Assembly (NCBI RefSeq): GCF_000226095.1
Contig: NC_016472.1
Span: 9,548,001 to 9,612,000 of the forward strand
Length of the DNA stretch: 64,000 bases
From: Thermothelomyces thermophilus ATCC 42464
Lineage: Eukaryota > Ascomycota > Sordariomycetes > Sordariales > Chaetomiaceae
Reading direction: 5' to 3'
This document shows, in pieces, positions 33,619-43,338 of the stretch. Position 1 is the first letter of the stretch. Each line of letters opens with the position of its first letter. The notes below the pieces were generated by a model, which worked only from the letters and a program-made list of their open reading frames with translations, ran no database searches and was not told the DNA's origin. The position numbers and the translations under genes were made by a program.

Positions 33619-34922
33619 ATGCGGGCAATAACTCGCTTTTTCGGCGGACCGCCGCGCCGTGTTTCTAGTCATATCAAGCGGCTACGGGCGGAGGGAGAGG
33701 CGGCCTTCAGACGTTCCCTGCACCTAGCGCCGCCTTTCCTCCTCGACGACTACACACCGCGCTACATGGGACTGAGCTCGACCGAGGCGGCCAAGAAGCG
33801 GTCCAAGGCGTACGCCCACCTCCGCAACTGCAACCTGTGCCCGCGCCTCTGCGGCGTCAACCGGTACGAGACGACGGGCATGTGCCTCATCGGCGACAAG
33901 GTCAAGGTCAACGTCATCGCGCCGCACTTTGGCGAGGAGCCCTGCGTCCAGGGACACAACGGAAGCGGCTCCGTTTTCTTCAGCATGTGCAACCTGCGCT
34001 GTGTCTTTTGCCAGAATCACGACATTTCCCACCAGAGGAACGGCCAGGACTTGACGCCCGAGGAACTGGGAGATTGGCAAGTATTTTATTTTGTTCTGTT
34101 TAAATTTATTTCATTATTTATTATTTGTCTCCTCCCCCGCGCGGTGGCTTGCTTATAAGCTCAAAAAGGGGAAACTAACTGGTGAGTTACAGGTTCATCA
34201 AGCTGCAGGAGGTCGGCAAGGTGCACAATATCAACCTCATCACGCCGGAGCAGTAAGTGGCGGCCAAATCCTCCCCAACGCCCACCCCGCGTCGCTAGCT
34301 TTGGCTGAACATCTACGGCAGTGTCGTTCCCCAGGTTGCTTTGAGCATCCTCCACGCGCGTGACAACGGGCTGACCTTGCCCATCATCTACAATACCTCG
34401 GCCTACGACTCGTTGGCCTCGCTCGAGCTGCTGGACGGACTCGTCGACATCTATCTCCCCGACTTCAAGCTGTGGTCACCTGCCAGCTCCAAGCGCCTCC
34501 TCAAGGCGGACGACTACGCGGCCACGGCGAGGGAGAGCATCAAAGCCATGCACGCCCAGGTCGGCGATCTCTGCTTCACCCCCGACGGCATCGCCAAGAA
34601 AGGCCTCCTTGTGCGTCACCTTGTCATGCCGGGCTTCGAAGCCGAGGGCGCCGAGATTATGAAGTTCCTCGCGACCGAAGTCTCCAAGGATTGCTTCGTC
34701 AACATCATGGAGCAGTACCACCCCGACGCCTACGTCGGCCGACCAAAAGCCAGAGCCAAGCAATCCGCCGCCGACAAGAGCGACGATGCGACCGAGAGAC
34801 GCTATGCCGAAATCAATCGCGCTGTGACGAAAGAAGAGATCAGCTCCGTCCGAAAGGCTGCCGAGGAGGCAGGGCTTTGGCGGTTCTGCGACCCCCCCGG
34901 GCACAACGGCTTCAATCTCTGA
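33619..34922 (+). CDS. PflX-like radical SAM iron-sulfur protein of unknown function
   Basis: Member of the radical SAM group related to pyruvate-formate-lyase activating enzymes (COG1313/PflX type). The substrate is unknown. Exons 33619-34076, 34193-34252 and 34322-34922 give 372 residues. Seen: a Cys cluster CNLCPRLCGVNR..TGMC, then HFGEEPCVQGHNGSGSVFFSMC and the cluster-binding CNLRCVFC (CxxxCxxC, near residues 124-132), then barrel strands such as NINLITPEH, LPIIYNTSAYDS, VDIYLPDFKLW, GLLVRHLVMPG and the C-terminal MEQYHPDAYVG. Intron 1 uses a GC donor (GCAAGT at 34077) and an AG acceptor at 34192; only this junction rebuilds GDWFIKLQ in phase. No glycyl-radical enzyme is in the window to be its target. 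The Arg-rich N terminus might be a mitochondrial leader, which is inference. The bacterial-looking family hints at old transfer into fungi, but codon use matches the neighbours. Confidence 0.88.
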
Positions 34923-35452
34923 GCATGAGCTGTCCGAAGATTGCGTTCCAGACCGAGGCTACGGCGAAAGGGAGTCGACTGGAATGTCTTCCCCCTCCTC
35001 CCCCCTGCCCCCTCTTTTACGGCGCCTCGAGCGCCACACCCTGCTTCGCGAGCAAGCCGTGTAAATGGTGGGGGCGTCTCTCATCACAGCGAATGACGGT
35101 CGGTTCTTGATGGCAAACAAGTGGCAGGCCGGGTTGCCAACGCCCATTTGCTCTGCTGGCCCCTTTGTCCAATAACTAAACGTTGGGGTTGCGACCTCGA
35201 GGGCTGCCGCAGCTCTTAAAGACCTGGATTGAGAGCGTGGCTCACCACTCCGGCCATGGAAGTCCGAGCGGTACTTTTTTTTGCTCATCCGTTCGAGTCG
35301 CGTCTCTCACCTATGTAAAAGTTATGCACCTGCTCGACGAAACAAGCAGGCTCGTGTCCCCCAAGACATATCCCACGCCGCTGCCGCGGCCGCCGGTAGC
35401 AGCATCGACAAGGTAACCCAGCCATAGATGGTGTCCTCGTCCAGGTACCGTA
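34923..35452. other. Intergenic region, no gene seen
   Basis: Holds the 3' end of the radical SAM gene and the region before the polyQ orphan. An open frame at 35183-35416 has no features and I do not count it as a gene. Confidence 0.35.
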
Positions 35453-36682
35453 ATGCCGCCAACGACGAGTTCAATCCGTCAACCCACTTGCTCGCCAAAC
35501 AACAACTTCCTGCTACCCCCCCAAGCTTTGGATTCCCGATCCTTGGATGAACTACACCGGGAACGCTCCTACCTTCTCTACGACCTGCAAAAGCAGGGTA
35601 ACCGCGCAGCCCGTCTCTTCCACAGCTATGCCGCTGTCGAAGCTCGGCTCGCCGCGGCCGCCACAGCCGCTTCCCCCGCCTCCGAGACGAGGAAGTGCAA
35701 GAAGGAAGCCTCCCATCTCCGCGCCAAAATCGCCGAGAGCACCCAACAGGAGCAGCTCATCCTCCTCCGCCTAAGTGAGATCCACGTCGAGCTCCAAAAT
35801 CGCGCCCGCTGGGTGCTGGCCTACCAGCACCGGTACCAACAACGACCACTCCTACCCTACCCAGCTTACCGCCCGCTTGTCCCTTTACAACTGCCCACCC
35901 CTGGCGGGCTCGGCTTTGATCATTTCGGCGAAGTCTGCCGTGTCGGCGGCCCGTTCCAGGAACAACAGCTCCACCACCGCCAGTGCCCTCACCAGCGACG
36001 AGGACAACAACAGCAGCAGCAGCAGCAGGAGCAGCAGGAGCAGCAGCAGCGAGAGCGACAGGATGTCTCCAACCCGGCCATCGCTACCACGGATCGCTCC
36101 TCCGTGACCGACTACTCCTCCCACGGTCCTGTTCCCGCCTCCGCCTCCGTGGGATCAGTCTCGGTGCTGAGCCCGCTGTCACCATGCTTTACGCCCGCAA
36201 GCAGGCTAACCCTTGACGAGGGCATCTGGTCGCGCGCGTGCTGCGCTGCGGCGGGTGCGACGTCAACGATGGCGACGAGGAGGGGGAAAGGGGAGAAGGG
36301 GGATTCTGCGGCGGGGTTGGGGGAGCAATATAGAGTCGGAGAGGACATTCTGGCCTCGAACGAGGAGAATGCTGGCGGGAAGAGGGCCGAGGAAGAGGGC
36401 GAGGCGTGTACATCAGGTCCAGAGGGGGCCGGTGCGTCGCTGGTCGATGATGGGCACGCAAGGACAAGCGGGTCTTGGGACGAAGACGGACCTGTCGGGG
36501 TCGTTTTTGGAGAGCAGGAAGATGGCTTTTGCGAGCGGATTTCTCATGGGAAGAGAGTGCCCGGCGGCTCCCGTGGTTGGCACTCTGATGGGGAGGACGC
36601 CGAGGAACGGCCCGCGCGGCGATGGAAGGACACGCTGCGCAGGACGTCGCTTTGTCACCCGCTGCCGCCGCACGGCGAGTGA
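35453..36682 (+). CDS. Hypothetical polyglutamine protein with an N-terminal coiled coil
   Basis: I do not recognise this protein. An uninterrupted frame of 409 residues starts at ATG 35453. Residues about 25-125 look helical and are rich in Leu, Ala, Arg and Glu (DELHRERSYLLYDLQKQGN, then HLRAKIAESTQQEQLILLRL), suggesting a coiled coil. A proline-rich patch (YPAYRPLVPLQLPTP) follows, then a Gln/Glu-rich tract (about 180-200) encoded by CAG/CAA repeats near 36003-36060, and a Ser/Gly/Glu-rich, probably disordered second half with no domain I can name. There is no signal peptide or membrane segment. It may be a lineage-specific nuclear or signalling protein, or a frame partly kept open by GC-rich composition. 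The structured first third argues that at least that part is real. Confidence 0.5.
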   Translation: MPPTTSSIRQPTCSPNNNFLLPPQALDSRSLDELHRERSYLLYDLQKQGNRAARLFHSYAAVEARLAAAATAASPASETRKCKKEASHLRAKIAESTQQEQLILLRLSEIHVELQNRARWVLAYQHRYQQRPLLPYPAYRPLVPLQLPTPGGLGFDHFGEVCRVGGPFQEQQLHHRQCPHQRRGQQQQQQQQEQQEQQQRERQDVSNPAIATTDRSSVTDYSSHGPVPASASVGSVSVLSPLSPCFTPASRLTLDEGIWSRACCAAAGATSTMATRRGKGEKGDSAAGLGEQYRVGEDILASNEENAGGKRAEEEGEACTSGPEGAGASLVDDGHARTSGSWDEDGPVGVVFGEQEDGFCERISHGKRVPGGSRGWHSDGEDAEERPARRWKDTLRRTSLCHPLPPHGE

Positions 36683-37753
36683 TAAGCGCATGAGCTTGCC
36701 GGTTCTGACTGCAGTGTCGTCTAGATCGCGGAGAGACAGCACATGGTCGTCGTCGTCGTCGTCGTCGTCGTCGCCCGGTGGCTAAGACACAAGCGGAACA
36801 GGACATTCCATTGCTTGGCTTGAAAAAGGGGGTGCGTCACACGGTTGGGTCTCAGTTGGCGGAGGACGTCGTGGGAATGCAACATGGTATATGCTGACTG
36901 GCATTCGGGGACTACCATGCTATGTGGTCAACCTCGAGAGAAAGCGGCTCACCTGTCTTGTTCAGGTGAGGTAGGACAACCACTTTTCGTGTTGCAAGAT
37001 AAATGGCATGCTTCTGTTTGGACGACGGTCTGTTCCAACCTTTCACAAAGGCAAGCCGAGGCAGTAGTTCCAATACTCATGAACGCTACTTTCAGTGCTG
37101 TCGTCCGTTAATGCATGCAATATTCTGATATTCTAGGTCTACTGATACCCGTGTCGCCGAGTCAGAGTTGGTCATGGCAGGTATGTATGGTGCACGGTGT
37201 GACGGCTTATAAATATTTCAAAAGACTGATTCCAAGACTGCTGCTCCACTAGTAACACATCTCGGGCGAGCGGCACTAGTTTAAGCTCAGGCAATCAGCT
37301 GCTTCGTCGTAACGCGGATTGATAAGGGGCCTAAGACGGGGCTGTACGATGGGTGCGCAATTGATGTAAGCTTGAGGAACAACCCTTGGTCAGCAGGTGG
37401 ATGTATTAGATCTAGTAAGCCCCGAGAATCTTCTATAGCTTCCTGGCTTTGTTATTGTTCTCGTTGAGTTTTGAAACGAGGCATTGAGTCGACGGAGATC
37501 CCGGGGCCGAGGAAAGGCCCGCTTCTTCGACGAGGTCGAGCCCGGAAACCCGCCGGGTGCGGCCCACCCCTGGGTTACGGAGCCGAACGGGGGCATCCCA
37601 ACCGGCCATCGCTGATCAGGGGATGTGGAAAAGACTTCGTCTCGTCCGCGGAGAAACAGCTGCAGCCCTCTCAACGCACGCCCGCGCCCATAGCTCCGGT
37701 GATCGAAGTAATGGGAATGCCATTTTGCAGGGAAACGCGGTGCTCTTAGGGTA
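36683..37753. other. Intergenic region, no gene seen
   Basis: Contains the GTC repeat listed separately. Open frames such as the minus-strand one at 37390-37803 overlap the 3' end of the NECAP-like gene and show no family features. Confidence 0.4.
36746..36772. repeat. (GTC)9 microsatellite
   Basis: Nine perfect GTC units about 60 bases after the stop codon of the polyQ protein, probably in its 3' untranslated region. Confidence 0.85.
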
Positions 37754-38740
37754 TCACGCAAATTCCCCAAACTGCCCGTCATCAAACCCAAGCTGCTGCG
37801 CACTCAGCCTCTTCTGCGCCCGCACTTCCCGCGCACTCGGCGGGGGCGGGGGCGGCAGCGCAAACGCCGACAGGCTCTGGGGCTCTTCCCCTTCCTCCTC
37901 CTTCTTCTTCCCCCCCTGGGACTCGGACCTGGCGGCCCGCCGCCCGGCGAACCTCGTCCCGGCCAGGTTGACCGTGATGGTCTCCCCTTCTTTCAGGCTC
38001 AGGTCCCTCTTCTCCTCCGCCGCGCCCGCGCCCGCCTTGGCCCCGCCGCCGCCGCTCCCGCTCTTCCCCCCGGCAGCGCCTTGCCGCCCGCAGCCGGACG
38101 AGGAGCCGGGCTGGGACCGGCCCAGCGCCCTGGTCGCCTCCTGCAGGGCGACGCCAAAGTCGAACGCCTCGCTGCGCTCCTCGAAGCCGACCCCGAGCGT
38201 GGCCTTCTGCTTCCCGCTCGGGTCCTGCACGCGCACGGCGAAGAAGCGGGAGCTATCGGTCGTGGGCTCGACGGCGGCGGGCGTCGTGTAGGGCGCGGCG
38301 GCGAAGAGGGAGCCCGTCGAGGGGTCCTCCAGGAGGATGTCGACCTTGATCTGCAGCTCTCCTTCTTGTTCTTCTTCTTCTTCTCCTCCTCCTTTGGTTT
38401 CTGGTGAGGAGGAGGAGCAGGAAGTCGTAAATGAGGTTTCGAGCACGCGCAGGCGGGCGGTGAAGATGGGGTTGCGCGGGTCAGCGGTCCAGGATGCTGC
38501 GGCGTAGCCTGCGGCTGTGGCTACGGCATCACGAGGAATGGAGTAGACGTGGACTTTGGGAGTTATGTCTGTTGCCGGGTGTGAGCTCGCTCTTCGTCGG
38601 AGGTGTGTTTCGGCGGAAGTTGTTTTTGTGGGGGGGGGGGGGAGGAGGAGGAGGGGGTCCGCCTTACGGAGAATCCGTACGATGGCATCTGGCGGCAGCG
38701 GACGACCCGTCGCCGGGTCGATGGTCGCCGAAGGGTCCAT
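37754..38740 (-). CDS. NECAP-like adaptin-ear-binding coat-associated protein (endocytosis)
   Basis: NECAP proteins bind AP-1/AP-2 adaptors and help clathrin-coat assembly and endocytosis. Single exon of 328 residues. The PH-like PHear domain is visible: PKVHVYSIPRD, AASWTADPRNPIFTARLRV, LQIKVDILLEDPSTGSLFAAAPY, TTDSSRFFAVRVQDPSGKQKATLGVGFEERSEAFDFGVALQEATRAL, then SLKEGETITVNLAG. Compared with the animal proteins, the strand after ARLRV is followed by a Ser/Glu-rich insert (SSSSPETKGGGEEEEEQEGE) encoded by a GAA/GAG-rich stretch at about 38365-38415. The C-terminal tail is Pro- and Ala-rich and ends DDGQFGEFA; an acidic, aromatic end of this kind is compatible with adaptor binding, though I cannot confirm it. 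ATG 38740 (MDPSATIDPATGRPLP) gives the family start. Divergent from eIF2B alpha. Confidence 0.88.
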   Translation of the reverse strand: MDPSATIDPATGRPLPPDAIVRILRKADPLLLLPPPPTKTTSAETHLRRRASSHPATDITPKVHVYSIPRDAVATAAGYAAASWTADPRNPIFTARLRVLETSFTTSCSSSSPETKGGGEEEEEQEGELQIKVDILLEDPSTGSLFAAAPYTTPAAVEPTTDSSRFFAVRVQDPSGKQKATLGVGFEERSEAFDFGVALQEATRALGRSQPGSSSGCGRQGAAGGKSGSGGGGAKAGAGAAEEKRDLSLKEGETITVNLAGTRFAGRRAARSESQGGKKKEEEGEEPQSLSAFALPPPPPPSAREVRAQKRLSAQQLGFDDGQFGEFA

Positions 38741-39332
38741 GTTTCACCTGAGGGGTTAGTATTGTGCGTGTGTCTCTTTGTTTCTTTATTCGTTTTGAGC
38801 AACTGGAAGTTGGCAGGAGCGGAACTTTCTACTTGCCCGCTCGGTGTGTACTTGCCCGGGGAGGTGCCGGTTTCTGTGGGGAATCCGACCGGGTGCCTAT
38901 TGCTGCACTGCCCGAGCGACCCCGCCATGCCCCTCCCGAGCCGGCGGGCTTGAACCCAGGATAGCGGGGCACGCAACAAGCCAGAGGGCGGTGTGCGCTG
39001 GCAAAATGACCTCCCCGGGGCTCAATTGCTTTGAGTCACCAACAAGGCACTGCAGCTTCTCTCATAGCAGCATAGGTATGATACTACGCTCTGTCGGGTG
39101 ATTGGAGAATTTACATACCTAGCGACAACCCGATTCAAATCCCCGCTGCATACTTAAGCGTTTCTTCTTTCGAGCCCTGATATTTCACTCAATTTCTCGT
39201 GCTGCCCCCCTCCCTCAAACTGGACGGTCACAAACGTCCACCAGGTTCTGCACCGCCAGTTTCCCGAGCAGCTGTATGCTCTTCCGCAGCCCGCTTCCTA
39301 CTTTCGTAGCATCGATCTTTTTCGCAACCGTC
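38741..39332. other. Divergent promoter region between the NECAP-like gene and eIF2B alpha
   Basis: About 0.6 kb with no supported gene; both neighbours start here. An in-frame ATG at 39276 upstream of the chosen eIF2B alpha start would add 19 hydrophobic residues. Confidence 0.4.
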
Positions 39333-40492
39333 ATGGAAGCCGACTCTATATCACAACCGGCACCCGCCGCAGGGGCCGCGACTCAGCAACTTCCCGTTCG
39401 AACGAGCTCTACCCCTAACACCCCGCAACGTGAGAATGGGGCAACATTCGAGTACGTACTCGTCCATTATTGTGCATGTCTCCTTCTGGGCCGGGCTCAC
39501 GAAGACACAGCATCGTTCGCACCTACCGCGAGCTGCTCAATTCCGACCGCGACCTCACGATGGGCGTTGCCGCAATCGAGTCCCTAATCGAGCTGCTCCG
39601 GGTAACGTCCTCGTCAACTGCGATGGAACTAGTCGAGATCGTTAAGAAAGAAAAGGCCAAGCTTCTTGCCTCGGTGCCGAATCCCCTTCCGCTACTCGCC
39701 GGCGCCGACTTGTTCGAGCAATACCTGCTGCGGTCGCTTAGAGGGCCCACCGCAACAGCGTCCGGCAGCGGCACCGACCGCGTGCTCAGCTTCGAAGAGA
39801 CGCGCCAGCACCTGCTCGACAACAAGGACCTCTTTGCCCAGCGCGCCAAGGCCGACCGCGACAGCATTGCCATCTGGGGCAGCCGGTACGTGTCGGACGG
39901 GAAGGTCGTGCTCACGGCGGGGGGCAGCCGCACGGTGACCAAGATCCTCCTCCGCGCCGCGGCCGACCCGAGCAAGCACTTCAAGGTCATCTACGTTGTC
40001 GATGGGCACAACAAGCGCAGCGACGTGGCCGTGGCGCAGCTCCGCGAGGCCGGACTCGAGGTCGAGACCATCGCCCCCCACAAGGTCGCCTACGTGCTGG
40101 GCAACCAGAAGCAGATCAACCTGGTCCTGGTCGGCACCGAGGTCGTGATGCAGAACGGCGGCATCATCTCGGGCATGGGCACCGCCCAGCTGGCCCACCT
40201 GACCAAGACGGTCAAGGGCGGCATCAAGCGCTTCTACGTCGCCGCCGAGACCCACAAGATCTGCCGCAAGACTCCGATCGCCTACCCCATGGTGAACCGC
40301 GTCGGCGTCAACCAGAAAGACATTAGCAAGTTCGACAACATCGGGGTCGACCTCGGCCCGGAAGCCGCCGGTATGCTTGCCGAGCAGGACGAGGTCGACT
40401 ACACAGACCCGGAACTCATCGACGGCATCATCACCGAGCAAGGGGTAAAGATGACGTCGCAGATCTGGGAGATGGTGGATAATTATATCTGA
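39333..40492 (+). CDS. GCN3: Translation initiation factor eIF2B subunit alpha
   Basis: Regulatory subunit of the guanine nucleotide exchange factor eIF2B; it senses phosphorylated eIF2 alpha and so sets the stress response. Cytosolic. Exons 39333-39451 and 39511-40492 give 366 residues. Seen: the N-terminal helical part (FDIVRTYRELLNSDRDLTMGVAAIESLIELL), ADLFEQYLLRSL, then the Rossmann-like C-terminal domain with VVLTAGGSRTVTKILLRA, KVIYVVDGHNKRSDVAVAQLREAG, IAPHKVAYVLGNQKQINLVLVGTEVVMQNGGIISGMGTAQLA, VAAETHKICRKTPIAYPM, and the terminal LIDGIITEQGVKMTSQIWEMVDNYI region. The junction FD|IVRTYREL fixes the intron. I chose ATG 39333 because the upstream in-frame ATG at 39276 adds an uncharacteristic hydrophobic leader; either is possible. 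Confidence 0.95.
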
Positions 40493-42980
40493 GGAAGGGG
40501 AGGGGAGAGGGGGGGGGGGGGAGTCCTTTGCTGTTGCCTGTTGGCCCTAGCGTACTCGAGGGGGTCAGGGAAAAACAGTGAGAAAGGTGGATCCAGTTTA
40601 TTGATGTTGAGGCAGTTGGCGGCAAGCGATGTAGCATCATCAGGCGTTCTTGGTTTGTTCTAGGCGAAAAAAAAAAAAGGGGGTACTAGGTTAATAGGAA
40701 TCGGGTCGGAGGTGGCCCTGTTTTTTTTTTTTTTTTGGTTTTTTTTTTGTTTTGTTTTGTTTTTGTTTTGTTTTGTTTTTGGGCGTACTCTTATTGAAAT
40801 TTGGAATTGCCCACGAGTTGTAGCGGTAGTACGGAGGACACGCTAATCAGTTGAGCAGCGTCCTGGATGAACCAGCAATCCCCGTTTCGTGCTCTGCGTG
40901 GTTGAACGTTGACATCTTGCTAAGGGATGAGGAAACACACTGTCACATGGAACTCTCGGTTATACCGCGGTCGGCCTGCCACCATCAGGGCACATGGAAG
41001 AACCAACCGGGTACCACCTGATTGTTTGCTTTGTCCTCTTCTCAAAACCTGGTATACTCGACGTACTGTACCAAGGAGAGAAGTCGTAGCCCGCGCTCGC
41101 TTGCACACGCAGTGACGGAAGTGTTCACCTGTATAGGAAGTACGGGGACACAAGTGCCGTCCTCTTGAGCTCTTTCAGGCTCTCCAGGACTGAAATGCGG
41201 GGCATGTACTTCTGAAGCACACGGGATTATTGTGTTCTCGACAACGGAGCTTTCCCAAACCCCACCACCGAGCGTGTGGGACCCGGCACTCCGGACGTGG
41301 GGGTGGATGATCCTCCCCTCGGTGGGGATGACGTCGATGACGGCATTGTTCCGGGCTGCAAGGAGTCCCGTTCCGGAAAGCCCGACGGCTTGTCTGAGCG
41401 GTCCTAATTTTCTTCGTCAGCTTCGGCGCGCCGCTCTTCGATAGTAGAGAAGTATCAGATTTTGAGTCGGGGTTGCTCGTAATTTCTTGTCAGGATTGTT
41501 TCGAGCCATACGGGACGTGAAAGGACGGGAATCCGTTCCAAAACGGAAGCTTTGGCGACCCCCCCTTGTTGTCGACGCATCTCCGGTTCCTGGGCTGAGA
41601 GCTTCTGGGAAAAGGGACCGGCAATCTTGATCAACGCGGGGTTCTCACCGACGTCGAGAGGGGTAAATGGGGGGCGTCTACTTCTTGAGAACATTGGCCC
41701 GTCTCACAGGGCTTTTTCATAGTGCTCCTGGGATCCCTGTGAAGGGCGCAGTACCAGTGGAAATGGCGGGGTTTTGGGGCTATGACGATGAAGCGAGCAC
41801 ATGACGAGGTTGTTATGAGAGCCGATGTTTCCTGCCAAACCTGGCACTTGCTCGGGCCTTCCAGGTTCGTCAGCGCTGTCTTGGGCCTCCCACGGAAACG
41901 ACACTACTAGTAACTCCCCAGTCTGCTAGTAGTGTCGGCGCCCTCGCGCACCCTCCACATCGAGTGCGAGCTAGTGTACCCAGGTAAGCCGCGCGTGGGG
42001 CCGCTTCCACCCCCCGGCATCCGATCCTCTCGTGTGATTTGTTCCTTGCATCTCCAGCTCCCACTTCCAGCAGCAGGCCCCGCAACGCTCGTGGTCATTC
42101 CATGACAAAACAATTCAGCCGCCTATGTAGCTGTTTTTCTGGGGTGTGCATGTTCCTGCACCCGGTTCTGGATCTGTTCTGAAATGGAGCTCGAGCAGTA
42201 CTGAATCGATCCAAACCCGGTTTGCGGCCGCCCGGAATGCCGAGACTTCATCGTAGCCCGGGAGGGCTCATTCGACGCTCTGCTAACGCGGTGTAGCATG
42301 CTTGTTTTTGGAGCAATGGCCGCCATAGACTTTGGAGCTTCGACGAGGAGGAGGAGGAGGAGGAGCAAGATGAGGAGAAGGAGGGGAAGGGAGGAGGACG
42401 GCCTCGCCCGCGACGTCAAGAACGGAACTCTCACTGGGTTTCGTAGGCAAAGCAATCGTGTTACAATATTTCGACATCCCGGCAAGTTACTGTACTTTAA
42501 CAGTACTAGTACCTTTGGGATTCGAGAACTCCAGCCACACTGCGCGACACATCATTGGATCCACCACGACGGGCACTGCCCAAGGACGCACACCCAATCG
42601 AAGGTACCTACCGACCTACCTCAGGTGGACAAAGGCGCGGCGGGAGTGGAAACCTGGAAGCAAGCGTACTACTCCGTACAGTACTTGCGTGGAGGTACAG
42701 CGGAATGCACGTCTCTACACACGCCACCTCTACACTAGGCGCAGATGGATGACCTCGAAGTAATCTTACCTTGGGTAGGTACCTCGAACTTAGGTACCTT
42801 ACATGCTTCCGTCTCATCTTCGTTCTTGCAATTTGCTACCCGATATCTTGCTCACTCAAACCGCAATCTGAATAAGCGGCCAGCTGCTCATTTATATGTA
42901 CCCGGCTGTTGTCATTCAAGACCCTGCCGAGAAGCTCGAGTTCCCCGTGTTGGACAAAAAACACAGCAATTAGAACAAAC
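40493..42980. other. 2.5 kb intergenic region, no gene seen
   Basis: One of the largest gaps. It holds a G-run near 40510-40521, the T/GTTTT tract listed separately, a GAG-rich purine stretch near 42343-42395, an ACTCCGTACAGTAC element near 42671-42684, and GGTACCT-type sequences near 42777-42800. Open frames at 41232-41444 and 42298-42738 have no domain signature and I do not count them as genes. The last part is the upstream region of the ergothioneine synthase. Confidence 0.4.
40721..40780. repeat. Poly-T / GTTTT low-complexity tract
   Basis: T16, then a second T-run and repeated GTTTT units over about 60 bases, some 230 bases after the eIF2B alpha stop. Confidence 0.85.
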
Positions 42981-43305
42981 ATGCCTATCGCCCAAGAGAC
43001 CACTGTGGTGCCACAAGGCGCTACCCCCCGTTTGGGGGCCATCAAGGAGAAGAAGGGTGTGCCGCCTCTCAGGACGGCTGCGGCTACCGGACCCTACATC
43101 ATCGACATCCGCCACGCGGTGGTCGAGATCAACCTCAAGGCCGAGGTGCTCGCCCAGTTCCGCGCGAGGGATGGCCCCAGGAAGCTCCCCACCCTCCTGC
43201 TCTATGATGAAAACGGCCTGCAGCTGTTCGAGAAGGTGAGCTTTCTTTTTCTTCTTCTTCTTTTTCTTCTTCTTTTTCTTCTTCTTTTTCTTCTTCTTTT
43301 TCTTC

Positions 43306-43338
<33 letters not shown>

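Noticed and set aside
38941-38985. TTGAACCC sequence resembling a tRNA T-loop
   Set aside because: On either strand the flanking bases do not form a 5-bp T stem, and no acceptor or anticodon stem can be drawn.
41232-42738. Several short open frames in the 2.5 kb gap before Egt1
   Set aside because: None shows a domain, plausible splice partners or a coherent length; one is kept open only by a GAG-type repeat.
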